Shown piece after piece: positions 6,792-13,899 of a stretch of 33,723 nucleotides of DNA. A program made the position numbers and the translations under genes. A model generated the notes under the pieces. That model was not told where the DNA came from and made no database searches. It worked only from the letters and a program-made list of their open reading frames with translations. This DNA comes from an uncultured Clostridia bacterium (GTDB taxonomy: Bacteria > Bacillota > Clostridia > Christensenellales > Borkfalkiaceae), in assembly GCA_947627125.1 (NCBI GenBank), contig CANQUY010000002.1, forward strand, positions 1 through 33,723. Direction: 5' to 3'. The stretch's first letter is position 1, and each line of letters opens with the position of its first letter.

Positions 6792-7739
6792 TTACTCCTT
6801 TACAAGTTGCAACAGGACGGTGATGACGCGGAAGGTGACCGCATCCGAAAACTTCCTGATATCCAGCCCCGTCAGACGTTCGATCTTGTCAAGACGGTAG
6901 GAGAGGGTGTTGCGGTGGATGAAGAGGGCGCGGCTCGTTTCGGAGAGGTTGAGGTCGTTCTCGAGAAATCTCTCCGCCGTAAGACAGAGCTCCTCGTCAC
7001 CGAACACTTCCTCCGTCCCGCCGATGCGGAATTCCCTGAGGCTTAAGCGGATGCTCTCCCTCGACAGGCTTGAGAGGACGCCCACGAGGAGATATTCGCG
7101 GTAGGAGTGCACCTCGCCGCCGTCGCCGAGCATATCGGACATGCGGAGGGCGGAAACGGCCTGCGCGTAGGAGAGGGAGATCTCCGCAAAGGTCGGGACC
7201 TCGCAGCCGACGCCGACCCTCCCGTGAATGCCCGCCTCCTCGTAGAGGGATTGGTTCAGAAACAGCCCGAATTCGTAGGGCGACTGTCCGTCCCCCGCAA
7301 ATTTCACGACGCCGATGGCATTCCCCTCCGTAAAGACGGCGGCGTCCGCCCCCTCAAGACACCGTTCGATATGTTCCAGCGCATCCTCACCGCGCCTGTC
7401 GGGAAGGACTTCCGCCGCATAGCAGGGGCCGTCCTTCTGGCCGTGCTCCGCGAGATAGCGGAGAGCCCGCACTCTGCCCCCCTCGCCGAGGAGAACTGAG
7501 TTCAGCTTCACCTTTCCGCTCCGCGCCGCGGCGGGGGCGGAATTTGCGAGAAGATAGCCGATGAGCTTTGCCTCCCGCTCGGCCCCGCGCCCCGTGAGGT
7601 AGATCGTCACCGTATCGCCGTCCCACGGGACGGAAAAGGCTTTCTCCTCCCCGCCCTGCGGCGAAAGGCGGGCATGCACCCCCGTCTGTTCGCCGATATC
7701 TGCAAGAATTTTTTCAAGACCGTCCGAACGTTCTTCCAT
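6792..7739 (-). CDS. PucR/CdaR-type transcriptional regulator
   Basis: A 315-residue protein with a C-terminal PucR-type helix-turn-helix (about 255-312: NLSETSRALFIHRNTLSYRL, then KIERLTGLDI), as in CdaR and PucR regulators of sugar-acid and purine use. The N-terminal ~240 residues look like a GAF-like/CdaR sensor region but no ligand pocket can be read. The ATG at 7739 has an AGGGGA site; a TTG 27 nt upstream is rejected because it lies at the predicted transcription start. It is transcribed together with the S41 protease downstream, which may be its target or partner. The ligand is unknown. Confidence 0.8.
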   Translation of the reverse strand: MEERSDGLEKILADIGEQTGVHARLSPQGGEEKAFSVPWDGDTVTIYLTGRGAEREAKLIGYLLANSAPAAARSGKVKLNSVLLGEGGRVRALRYLAEHGQKDGPCYAAEVLPDRRGEDALEHIERCLEGADAAVFTEGNAIGVVKFAGDGQSPYEFGLFLNQSLYEEAGIHGRVGVGCEVPTFAEISLSYAQAVSALRMSDMLGDGGEVHSYREYLLVGVLSSLSRESIRLSLREFRIGGTEEVFGDEELCLTAERFLENDLNLSETSRALFIHRNTLSYRLDKIERLTGLDIRKFSDAVTFRVITVLLQLVKE

Positions 7740-7768
7740 CTTTTCCCCTTTTCGTATCGTTTGCAAGC

Positions 7769-7797
7769 ATTATATCACAGAAAAATGAAAAACGCAA
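7769..7797 (-). promoter_or_regulatory. Sigma-A promoter of the PucR-protease operon
   Basis: Minus strand -35 TTGCGT (7797-7792), 17-nt spacer, extended -10 TGA-TATAAT (7774-7769). The leader to the ATG at 7739 is about 25 nt. Confidence 0.8.
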
Positions 7798-7873
7798 GCC
7801 GTTTGCCCGTTATGAAAAGGTACGGCGGGGGGCAAACTATTGGCGGATTTGCGCGAAAGGGCAAACTTTGTAG

Positions 7874-7902
7874 TTGACAGCCGCACGATTCCGTGTTATA
7901 AT
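7874..7902 (+). promoter_or_regulatory. Sigma-A promoter of the 8-TM protein gene
   Basis: Consensus -35 TTGACA (7874-7879), 17-nt spacer, extended -10 TGT-TATAAT (7897-7902). It is divergent from the PucR promoter with about 75 bp between the two -35 boxes. Confidence 0.9.
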
Positions 7903-7933
7903 GGTACGCGACAAGGAAAAAAGGAGTACTTGT

Positions 7934-9592
7934 ATGGTCAATAAAGACATTGAAGATATGGACATAGATGAGGCCGACGTTTCCCCTGCATCCGCGGATA
8001 CGGAGGAGGAAAGTGCGACCGAATCGGAAACATACTATGACGCGGAGCCCGAAGAGGACCGCAGTCATGCGGAGCCGCCCGTTAAGGCGGGGAAATACCG
8101 CGCTTTTTCGATCATATTCTTCCTGCTCACGGCGGGCGGACTCTTTTTGGGGCTGCTCGGGAAGTTCATCCCGTGGCTGTCCCCCACCTATTACAGCGGA
8201 AACACAGGGCTCAACGATTCCCTGCTCGGCTTCTTCCTCACGCGCATGAAGGACATTGCCTCCGCCTCCTTCACCGCTTTGGACGCCATTGCCGTGGTTG
8301 CGGCCTTGGTACTCCTCGCTACCGTGCTCATCTCGGTCATTACGCTGTTCATCTCCCTCTTTTCCGCACGGCGGGCAAGGCGCGCCGCCGCCCTCTCGGG
8401 AACGGTTTCTCTCCTTTCGTACACCCTCGCATTCTTGTGGGCGATCTGCGTCAACAGCTTGACGATGCCTGCGTTCAGCGCGGAGGCCGTCGATGTGCCC
8501 GTCGCCCTTATCACCCTTCTGCTCTTTGTCTTCATGACGGTGTTTTCCATCATCGAAAACGGGAAAGCGGGGCTCTTCAGCGCGGGGATCTACCTCTTCT
8601 CCGTCATTTCCTGCTTTGCGATCTTCTTCCCCGGTTCCTTCACGGAATCCCACTTCATCCTTCTCAAGACGTTCACCCAAAACCCCATCTATAATTCCTT
8701 CGTCCTCGCGGCGCTCGCCGTCATTCTTGCGACGCTCGTCATCTCCGTGATCGCGTTCCTGCACAAGCGGAGGGGGATCCTGTTTATCGTGCTCTCCTCC
8801 CTTCAGCTCGCCGTCGTGCTCCTGCTCTGCATCGCGGGCTGCGGCCTCGGCAAGAACTGGAGCCTGCAATTCTTCCAGAACGGCTCGCTGATCCCCTCGC
8901 TCGTTTTGATCTTCGCCTCCCTCGGCGCGGTGCTCTTCGCGGGCCTCACGCTTGCGGTCCAGCAGAAACAGAGGCAGCTTGCCGCAGAAGAAGATGAGGA
9001 TGAGGACTACACCGAGGCTGAATTCTACGACACCGACGACAAGGACGATACCTACGACGACGCCGACGACGAGGAAACGGAAACCGTGCCGCACGAGTAT
9101 GCAACGGAGGCGGAAGAGGATGTGACCGACGAGGACTACCGCTATTCGGACGGAGAGGGCTACGAAGAGCCTGCAGAACCCGAACCTTTCCACGAAGAGG
9201 AGATGAGCGCATTCGAGCGCGAAATGTTCTCCCTCGCGGAAAAGGGTGCGGAGGAAACGCCCGCGGAGGAGGAAAGCATTCCCCCCGCCCCGCAGTATGC
9301 GCCGCCGGCCCCCGCGTTCCGCCCCGTCAACGTCTACACCGACCCCACGATGCAATACGTCTACGACCCCTTCATCAACGAGCTCACGCCCGAGGAGAAG
9401 GACGAGTTCGGCGACCTCTTCATTGCCTGCAAGTCGGGCAAATTCGGCGACCTTCCCGTCTACCATATCGGCGGAGATAACAGGGAATTTTTCGACAAGG
9501 TGTGGATCCGCTACGGCCTCTACGACATGTCCCCGAACCTCCGCGACAAGATCTTCAACTACCTCAGAAGATACAGAAGCAAACAGCAGTAA
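7934..9592 (+). CDS. Polytopic membrane protein with acidic linker and conserved C-terminal domain
   Basis: A 552-residue protein. The ATG at 7934 has an AAGGAG site 8 nt before it and lies 25 nt after the promoter; the longer frame starting at 7874 would begin inside the -35 box. Layout: acidic N-terminus (1-55), about eight transmembrane helices (about 58-350), a very acidic, Asp/Glu/Tyr-rich linker (about 355-465), and a C-terminal ~85-residue soluble domain starting near YVYDPFINELTPEEKDEF and ending in a basic tail. The C-terminal domain resembles one I associate with hypothetical Firmicute proteins (DPF-x3-LT-x2-E...GGDN-x-EFF). No transport or enzyme motif is seen. It has its own promoter and terminator, so it is a single-gene unit. 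Confidence 0.8.
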   Translation: MVNKDIEDMDIDEADVSPASADTEEESATESETYYDAEPEEDRSHAEPPVKAGKYRAFSIIFFLLTAGGLFLGLLGKFIPWLSPTYYSGNTGLNDSLLGFFLTRMKDIASASFTALDAIAVVAALVLLATVLISVITLFISLFSARRARRAAALSGTVSLLSYTLAFLWAICVNSLTMPAFSAEAVDVPVALITLLLFVFMTVFSIIENGKAGLFSAGIYLFSVISCFAIFFPGSFTESHFILLKTFTQNPIYNSFVLAALAVILATLVISVIAFLHKRRGILFIVLSSLQLAVVLLLCIAGCGLGKNWSLQFFQNGSLIPSLVLIFASLGAVLFAGLTLAVQQKQRQLAAEEDEDEDYTEAEFYDTDDKDDTYDDADDEETETVPHEYATEAEEDVTDEDYRYSDGEGYEEPAEPEPFHEEEMSAFEREMFSLAEKGAEETPAEEESIPPAPQYAPPAPAFRPVNVYTDPTMQYVYDPFINELTPEEKDEFGDLFIACKSGKFGDLPVYHIGGDNREFFDKVWIRYGLYDMSPNLRDKIFNYLRRYRSKQQ

Positions 9593-9602
9593 ACTTAATA
9601 CA

Positions 9603-9636
9603 GCGGCCCGCCGAAGGATCGGCGGGCCGCTTTTTT
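9603..9636 (+). terminator. Strong rho-independent terminator
   Basis: A perfect 12-bp stem GCGGCCCGCCGA/TCGGCGGGCCGC with an AGGA loop and six T, 10 nt after the stop of the 8-TM protein gene. The convergent aspS gene ends 12 nt further on. Confidence 0.95.
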
Positions 9637-9648
9637 GCGCTATAAGTG

Positions 9649-11397
9649 TTATTTTTTGGGTTTGATCGCAATGTTGGCCTCGTCGAGCTGTTTCTGTTCG
9701 ACGGGCGAGGGAGCGTTCATCATGAGGTCGCGGGCCTTGGCGTTCATCGGGAAGGCGATGACCTCGCGGATGTTCGTCGTATCGGCGATGAGCATGACCA
9801 TTCTGTCCACCCCGGGAGCGACGCCCGCGTGCGGCGGTGCGCCGTATTCAAAGGCGTTGTAGAGGGCGGGGAACTTCTTGACGACCTCTTCCTTGCCGAT
9901 CCCGACGAGGGAGAACGCCTTTAACATGATCTCGGGGTCGTGGTTTCTGACTGCGCCCGAAGAAAGTTCCACGCCGTTGCAGACGATATCGTATTGGTAG
10001 GCCAAGATCTTTAAGGGATCCTGTTCAAACGCCTTCATTCCGCCCTGCGGCATGGAGAAGGGATTGTGGCAGAACTCGAGCTCGCCGCTCTCCTCGCCGA
10101 TCTCGTACATGGGGAAATCGACGATCCAGCAGAATCTGTAGACGTTCTTTTCGAGGAGATCGAGCCCCGTTCCCAGCATGGTGCGGAGGATCCCCGCTCT
10201 CTTCTGCACGTCCTGCAATTTGTCCTCGGCGGTGAGGGCAATGAAGCAATCCCTTTCAACGCCGAGCAGTTTCTTCCACGCGTCCACATTTTCGGCAACG
10301 AACTTTGCAATGCCGCCCGCGGGTGCGCCGTTCTCGTCCAGCTTGAACCAGAACATTTTGCCGCCCTCCGTCCGCACGGTGAAGTCCTCGGCCGTCTTGT
10401 CGATCCACTTCCTCGGCACGTTCACGCCGCTGACAGCAATGGCCTTGACATGCTTGAGCATGAGAGGGTCGAATCCGCAGTTCACGGTGAGCTCCGTCAC
10501 ATCTTTGATGAGGAGAGGGTTGCGAAGATCGGGCTTGTCGGTGCCGTAGTCCTCGAGGGCGGTGAGGTAGGGAATGCGGCGGAACGGGGGCCGATCGGCC
10601 TCCCAGCCGCTGTACTTCGCAAACACGGGCGGCAGGACCTTTTCGAGCACGGCGAACACGTCCTCCTGCTCCGCAAAGGCCATCTCGATATCGAGCTGGT
10701 AGAATTCCCCGGGGGAACGGTCCGCCCTCGCGTCCTCATCGCGGAAACAGGGCGCGATCTGGAAATATTTATCGAACCCCGAGCACATGAGGAGCTGTTT
10801 ATACTGCTGGGGCGCCTGCGGGAGCGCATAGAATTCCCCGGGATAGAGGCGGCTCGGCACAATGTAGTCGCGTGCGCCCTCGGGCGAGGAGCTCGTCAGA
10901 ATGGGCGTGGAGATCTCTGTGAAGCCCTGCTCGGTCATGAGCTTTCTGAGGTCCTCGATGATATGGGAGCGGAGCACGATCTTGTCGCGCACGGCGGGGT
11001 TTCTGAGGTCGAGGAAGCGATAGCGAAGGCGCGCATCCTCCCCCGCCTCGGTGGAATGGGAAACCTCGAAGGGAAGCGCGGGCATAAGACGCCGCCCAAG
11101 CACTTCCACCTTCTCGGGAACGATCTCAATGAGGCCCGTGGGGAGTTTTTCGTTGGGGGAAGAGCGAAGGACCACGGTGCCCTCGACGGAAACGGTGGAC
11201 TCGGTGGGAATGTCACGGAGCCGGGAGAGGCAGGGTTCTTCTTCCGCCACCACCTGCGTCGTGCCGTAGAAGTCGCGGATGACCGCAAAGAGGAGGCCGC
11301 CCTTGTCGCGCTTGGAATCGAGCCAACCGGCGATTTTGACCTTTTTCCCCGCATCGGACGCGCGGAGTTCGTTACAGTTGTGAGTTCTGAATGCCAT
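9649..11397 (-). CDS. aspS: Aspartate--tRNA ligase
   Basis: A 582-residue class II synthetase that charges tRNA-Asp. Domain order: N-terminal OB-fold anticodon-binding domain (about 1-110; GWLDSKRDKGGLLFAVIRD), catalytic core from about 120 with motif 2 FRDEDARADRSPGEF (near residue 217), an inserted GAD domain (about 290-400) that marks the bacterial type, and motif 3 GVAPGVDRMVML (near 525). The ATG at 11397 (MAFRTHNCNELRAS) matches the family start and has a GAAGGG site. Its promoter is consensus. Whether it also makes Asp-tRNA-Asn cannot be read from the sequence. Confidence 0.97.
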   Translation of the reverse strand: MAFRTHNCNELRASDAGKKVKIAGWLDSKRDKGGLLFAVIRDFYGTTQVVAEEEPCLSRLRDIPTESTVSVEGTVVLRSSPNEKLPTGLIEIVPEKVEVLGRRLMPALPFEVSHSTEAGEDARLRYRFLDLRNPAVRDKIVLRSHIIEDLRKLMTEQGFTEISTPILTSSSPEGARDYIVPSRLYPGEFYALPQAPQQYKQLLMCSGFDKYFQIAPCFRDEDARADRSPGEFYQLDIEMAFAEQEDVFAVLEKVLPPVFAKYSGWEADRPPFRRIPYLTALEDYGTDKPDLRNPLLIKDVTELTVNCGFDPLMLKHVKAIAVSGVNVPRKWIDKTAEDFTVRTEGGKMFWFKLDENGAPAGGIAKFVAENVDAWKKLLGVERDCFIALTAEDKLQDVQKRAGILRTMLGTGLDLLEKNVYRFCWIVDFPMYEIGEESGELEFCHNPFSMPQGGMKAFEQDPLKILAYQYDIVCNGVELSSGAVRNHDPEIMLKAFSLVGIGKEEVVKKFPALYNAFEYGAPPHAGVAPGVDRMVMLIADTTNIREVIAFPMNAKARDLMMNAPSPVEQKQLDEANIAIKPKK

Positions 11398-11428
11398 AAA
11401 ATTACCCTTCAGTGAGATTTTTTCTTTT

Positions 11429-11457
11429 ATTGTATGCCTAACGAAGAGAAAAGTCAA
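11429..11457 (-). promoter_or_regulatory. Sigma-A promoter of aspS
   Basis: Minus strand -35 TTGACT (11457-11452), 17-nt spacer, -10 TACAAT (11434-11429). The leader is about 25 nt; no T-box fits in it. Confidence 0.8.
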
Positions 11458-11540
11458 GTTGAAGGAATGAAAATTAAAAATTTAAAATGAAAAATTAAAA
11501 AATACACTCATGTCCCCGCGGCTGCGCCTTGGGATGAGGG

Positions 11541-11590
11541 CGGCGTCATGCTGAGCGTACGCGAAGCATCCCGTTAAACGCACGGGGCCC
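11541..11590 (+). repeat. Type C repeat, single half
   Basis: TCATGCTGAGCG...GCGAAGCATCCCGTTAAACGCACGG. The arms are ATGCT and AGCAT, a compensated change from ATTCT/AGAAT. It directly precedes type A units. Confidence 0.75.
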
Positions 11591-11594
11591 GTTG

Positions 11595-11832
11595 GCGGCG
11601 TCATGCTGAGAACGGGTGTACAACGCAGTCTACGGAAGTCGGACCGAAGCATCTCGCCGCATGCTTTATGGACTTTCGCCGTAGCGGCGTCATGCTGAGA
11701 ACGAGAGTGCAACGCAGTCTACGGAAGTCGGACCGAAGCATCTCGCCGCCCACATTACGGACATTCGCCGCGAGATTCTTCGGGTCAAGTCCTTTGACTT
11801 CGTTCCTGCTCCGTTTCTCAGAATGACGCGGC
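11595..11832 (+). repeat. Type A repeats: one left half plus one full copy
   Basis: Left-half-only unit at 11595-11683, then a full copy at 11684-11832. The period between the two left ends is 89 bp. The junction reads TTCGCCGTAGCGGCG where the full unit reads TTCGCCGCGAGATTC, so the first unit lacks its right half. Confidence 0.9.
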
Positions 11833-11835
11833 GGG

Positions 11836-11915
11836 GCCGACGCGGCGGCACGGAAACGCGGTGCAGAAAACGCCGCCCGCGGACAGGCGTCCGCGGGCGG
11901 CGATCGTTTATTTCA
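11836..11915 (+). repeat. 80-bp direct repeat, copy 1 (contains XRE terminator)
   Basis: GCCGACGCGGCG...GTTTATTTCA. It is nearly identical (about five mismatches) to 12998-13077. It holds the XRE terminator and the last codons of the XRE gene. The two copies bracket the XRE islet. Confidence 0.85.
11867..11902 (-). terminator. Terminator of the XRE gene
   Basis: A perfect 14-bp GC-rich stem (11871-11884 with 11889-11902, 4-nt loop) followed on the minus strand by TTTTCTG, five nt after the XRE stop codon. Confidence 0.8.
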
Positions 11916-12114
11916 ATCCAAGAAGCTCATCGATCGATATCTCAAAAAATTTGGCGATCTTGATCAGCGAATCGTAATCGGGTTCATGCCTGCCCGACTC
12001 CCAAAAACTCACAGTTTGATTACAGAAGCCGAGCGCTTCGCCAAGCGCTTTCTGCGTCATTCCCCTCGCTTGCCGCAGCTCTTTCAACTGTCTGCCAAAG
12101 TAATTGTCTTTCAT
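11908..12114 (-). CDS. XRE-family helix-turn-helix regulator
   Basis: A 68-residue stand-alone HTH_3 domain: LKELRQARGMTQKALGEALG, then NQTVSFWESGRHEPDYDSL, and a C-terminal helix FFEISIDELLGLK. It should bind DNA as a dimer, as Cro/CI-like repressors do. The gene is divergent from a 58-residue ORF, and two copies of TTCCTACAAATCGT lie between them, one inside the other gene's promoter, so it likely represses both. No Shine-Dalgarno site is present; the extended -10 box ends 6 nt before the ATG, so translation is probably from a leaderless mRNA. The arrangement resembles a phage switch or the antitoxin side of a two-gene module. Confidence 0.9.
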   Translation of the reverse strand: MKDNYFGRQLKELRQARGMTQKALGEALGFCNQTVSFWESGRHEPDYDSLIKIAKFFEISIDELLGLK

Positions 12115-12120
12115 AAAAAA

Positions 12121-12129
12121 ATGATATCA
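12121..12129 (-). promoter_or_regulatory. Extended -10 promoter of the XRE gene (predicted leaderless)
   Basis: Minus strand TGA-TATCAT (12129-12121), followed by six T and then the ATG at 12114. The -35 region is weak and overlaps the upstream operator copy. Confidence 0.55.
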
Positions 12130-12134
12130 AAATT

Positions 12135-12170
12135 TTCCTACAAATCGTTGACTTCCTACAAATCGTAGGA
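12135..12170. promoter_or_regulatory. Operator: two TTCCTACAAATCGT repeats
   Basis: Direct copies at 12135-12148 and 12153-12166, 18 bp apart. The second extends into a perfect inverted repeat TCCTAC-AAATC-GTAGGA (12154-12170) that fills the spacer of the plus-strand promoter. They are the likely binding sites of the XRE protein. Confidence 0.7.
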
Positions 12171-12177
12171 TTATAAT
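12148..12177 (+). promoter_or_regulatory. Sigma-A promoter of the 58-residue ORF
   Basis: -35 TTGACT (12148-12153), 18-nt spacer containing the operator palindrome, -10 TATAAT (12172-12177). The start site is near 12184, about 11 nt before the ATG. Confidence 0.8.
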
Positions 12178-12194
12178 AGGCATGAGGAAATGCT

Positions 12195-12371
12195 ATGACA
12201 TATGAAAACATTGAAATTATGGTAAAAGAACTGCGCGCGGCTTATTTAGCACTCGTCCATGCATGCATGAATTGCAATATGTCCGACGCAAATGAAAGAA
12301 AGACCGTGTTTCGATTGAAAGAAGAAGTTTTTGGGCTGTACATAAAAAATACACGCTGTTTCACAAGATAA
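12195..12371 (+). CDS. Small protein divergent from XRE (58 residues)
   Basis: ATG at 12195 with a GAGGAA site, placed just after a consensus promoter. The 58-residue product is helical, with MTYENIEIMVKELRAAYLAL, a Cys/Met-rich middle (HACMNCNM) and a basic C-terminus ending KNTRCFTR. The family is not recognised. Promoter, ribosome site and an operator shared with the XRE gene make it a real gene. It could be a toxin, an anti-repressor or another regulator; nothing in the sequence decides this. Confidence 0.7.
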   Translation: MTYENIEIMVKELRAAYLALVHACMNCNMSDANERKTVFRLKEEVFGLYIKNTRCFTR

Positions 12372-12410
12372 AAAAATGACCCTCCAAACTGCGGGTAAAG
12401 CGGCGGGCCG

Positions 12411-12440
12411 CTCATGCTGAATCCTGTTAAACACACGGGG
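12411..12440 (+). repeat. Type C repeat lacking its hairpin loop
   Basis: Reads CTCATGCTGAATCCTGTTAAACACACGG: the type C flanks without the hairpin middle (GAGCG...CGAAGC). The same internal deletion is seen at 28409-28435. Confidence 0.6.
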
Positions 12441-12448
12441 GCCTGTGG

Positions 12449-12941
12449 GCGGCGTCATGCTGAGAATGGGAGTTGTACGCAGTCTACGGAAGCCAAACCG
12501 AAGCATCTCGCCGCACGCTTTACGGACATTCGCCGTAGCGGCGTCATGCTGAGAATGGGAGTTGTACGCAGTCTACGGAAGCCAAATCGAAGCATCTCGC
12601 CGCATGCTTTATGAACTTTCGCCGTAGCGGCGTCATGCTGAGAACGGGAGTGCAACGCAGTCTACGGAAGTCGGACCGAAGCATCTCGCCGCACACATTG
12701 CGGACATTCGCCGCGAGATTCTTCGGGTCAAGTCCTTTGACTTCGTTCCTGCTCCCCTTCTCAGAGTGACGCGGCGGCCCTGCTCCCGTTGGCGGCGTCA
12801 TGCTGAGAACGAGAGTACAACGCAGTCTACGAGGGTTCTACCGAAGCATCTCGCCGCATGCTTTACGGATCTCCGCCGCGAGATTCTTCGGGTTAGTTTC
12901 CGTCCTCTCCTCCCTCTCCGTTTCTCAGAATGACGCGGCGG
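12449..12941 (+). repeat. Type A array: two left halves plus two full copies
   Basis: Left halves at 12449 and 12538 (period 89 bp), full copies at 12627-12776 and 12792-12941 (period 165 bp). One right end has CAGAGTGAC in place of CAGAATGAC. The 12372-13227 stretch otherwise holds no gene. Confidence 0.9.
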
Positions 12942-12958
12942 CACTGCTCCGTCGGTTT

Positions 12959-12992
12959 TATGGGATTCTTCGCTGCGCTCAGAATGAGCGCG
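12959..12992 (+). repeat. Type C repeat, reverse half
   Basis: TGGGATTCTTCGCTGCGCTCAGAATGAGCG; arms ATTCT and AGAAT. It follows the type A array. Confidence 0.75.
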
Positions 12993-12997
12993 GCGGA

Positions 12998-13077
12998 GCC
13001 GACGCGGCGACACGGGGGCGCGGTGCAGAAAACGCCGCCCGCGGACATGCGTCCGCGGGCGGCGATCGTTTATTTCA
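12998..13077 (+). repeat. 80-bp direct repeat, copy 2 (duplicated terminator)
   Basis: Second copy of 11836-11915, including the terminator hairpin (13033-13046 with 13051-13064) and the bases that encode the XRE stop in copy 1, but with no XRE reading frame beyond it. The sequence after it (AGATAAAA...AAAAATGACC...CCAAAC, 13085-13115) resembles that after the 58-residue ORF (12367-12395). Confidence 0.85.
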
Positions 13078-13160
13078 TCCCACTAGATAAAACAAAAAAA
13101 TGACCTGCCAAACCGGTGGTTTTGCTTTTGGTGGAAGAAATGGGAGTCCGTTGATATACG

Positions 13161-13193
13161 GGAAATACCTGCGGACATGCCGCAGGTATTTCC
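13161..13193 (-). terminator. Hairpin after the GH3 operon
   Basis: A perfect 14-bp stem GGAAATACCTGCGG/CCGCAGGTATTTCC with an ACATG loop, 35 nt after the last stop codon of the operon. The T-tract is poor on the minus strand, so it may be a terminator that relies on the stem or an mRNA-stabilising hairpin. Confidence 0.55.
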
Positions 13194-13227
13194 TTTCTAA
13201 GGAGGAAAGATAATATCTTAAGTATGA

Positions 13228-13899
13228 TCAGAAGATACTGCCGCCGCGGGAGGACGGATTGTCCGTCTTAGGCTCCCATGTGACCTCCGCCACCGTTTCG
13301 AGCTTGACGCAATCCACGGTGGGTCCGCCCGTACTTCCGTTTTTAAACGTATTGGGAAGTACGATGAGCGACAGGGTATTCATCCCCTCTTTCAGCTTGA
13401 TATTGGTCGAAACCGTCTTATCGTAGAACTTCATTTCGTCCATGGAAGAATTTTCGACATATATCGTCTGATAGGAGATATCTGCGTCATTCAATTTTAC
13501 GGCAAAGGACGTGGGATCGAGAGAAAGAGCGCCGAGTTCGGAGCCAAGTCGAAGCACGATGGCGGCGGAAGCTTCCTTGTCTGCATTGAATACGAAATCC
13601 AGCCTGAGGTTCGCGCTATAGGTATACCCGACGTAATAGCCGTTGCTCCAACCTTTCGCCTTTTCCGCTTCGGTCCCTTGCCCATAGATCATCTCAACGC
13701 CGCCCTGGTCGGAAGAGATCCCCGCGCCCTGTACGTTGTCGAGGTCGATATACTCCGCCTCGAGAACATAGGATCTTACGCCCGCCTGTCCCGAGCCGCC
13801 GCCGTTTTCTCCGCCGTTGTCCGTTGAAGTGCAACCCGCCATGAGTGCACATGCAGCCAGTGTCGCAAGCGCGAGCGCGGCAAAATTTTTAACTTTCAT
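13228..13899 (-). CDS. Lipoprotein with carbohydrate-binding (CBM6/35-like) domain
   Basis: A 223-residue protein with a lipoprotein signal peptide (lipobox LMAGC, Cys23), a Gly/Asn-rich linker (about 26-42) and one beta-sandwich domain (about 43-205). The pattern YVLEAEYIDLDN near the start, a middle NGYYVGYTYSANLRLDF and the closing TVDCVKLE strand is typical of CBM6/CBM35-like galactose-binding-fold modules. It should sit on the outer face of the membrane and hold sugar chains near the enzymes. It is the last gene of the GH3 operon and overlaps the preceding gene by 11 nt. The ligand cannot be read. Confidence 0.75.
   Translation of the reverse strand: MKVKNFAALALATLAACALMAGCTSTDNGGENGGGSGQAGVRSYVLEAEYIDLDNVQGAGISSDQGGVEMIYGQGTEAEKAKGWSNGYYVGYTYSANLRLDFVFNADKEASAAIVLRLGSELGALSLDPTSFAVKLNDADISYQTIYVENSSMDEMKFYDKTVSTNIKLKEGMNTLSLIVLPNTFKNGSTGGPTVDCVKLETVAEVTWEPKTDNPSSRGGSIF

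Noticed and set aside
7775-9466. Minus-strand frame (563 codons) opposite the 8-TM protein
   Set aside because: It is very rich in Arg, Glu and Gly from antisense acidic codons, lacks start signals and overlaps the PucR promoter.
10066-11415. Plus-strand frame (449 codons) opposite aspS
   Set aside because: aspS motifs on the minus strand are unambiguous; the opposite frame has no domain.
11435-11530. T-box or other riboswitch before aspS
   Set aside because: The promoter lies only about 30 nt before the start codon, leaving no room for a leader RNA.
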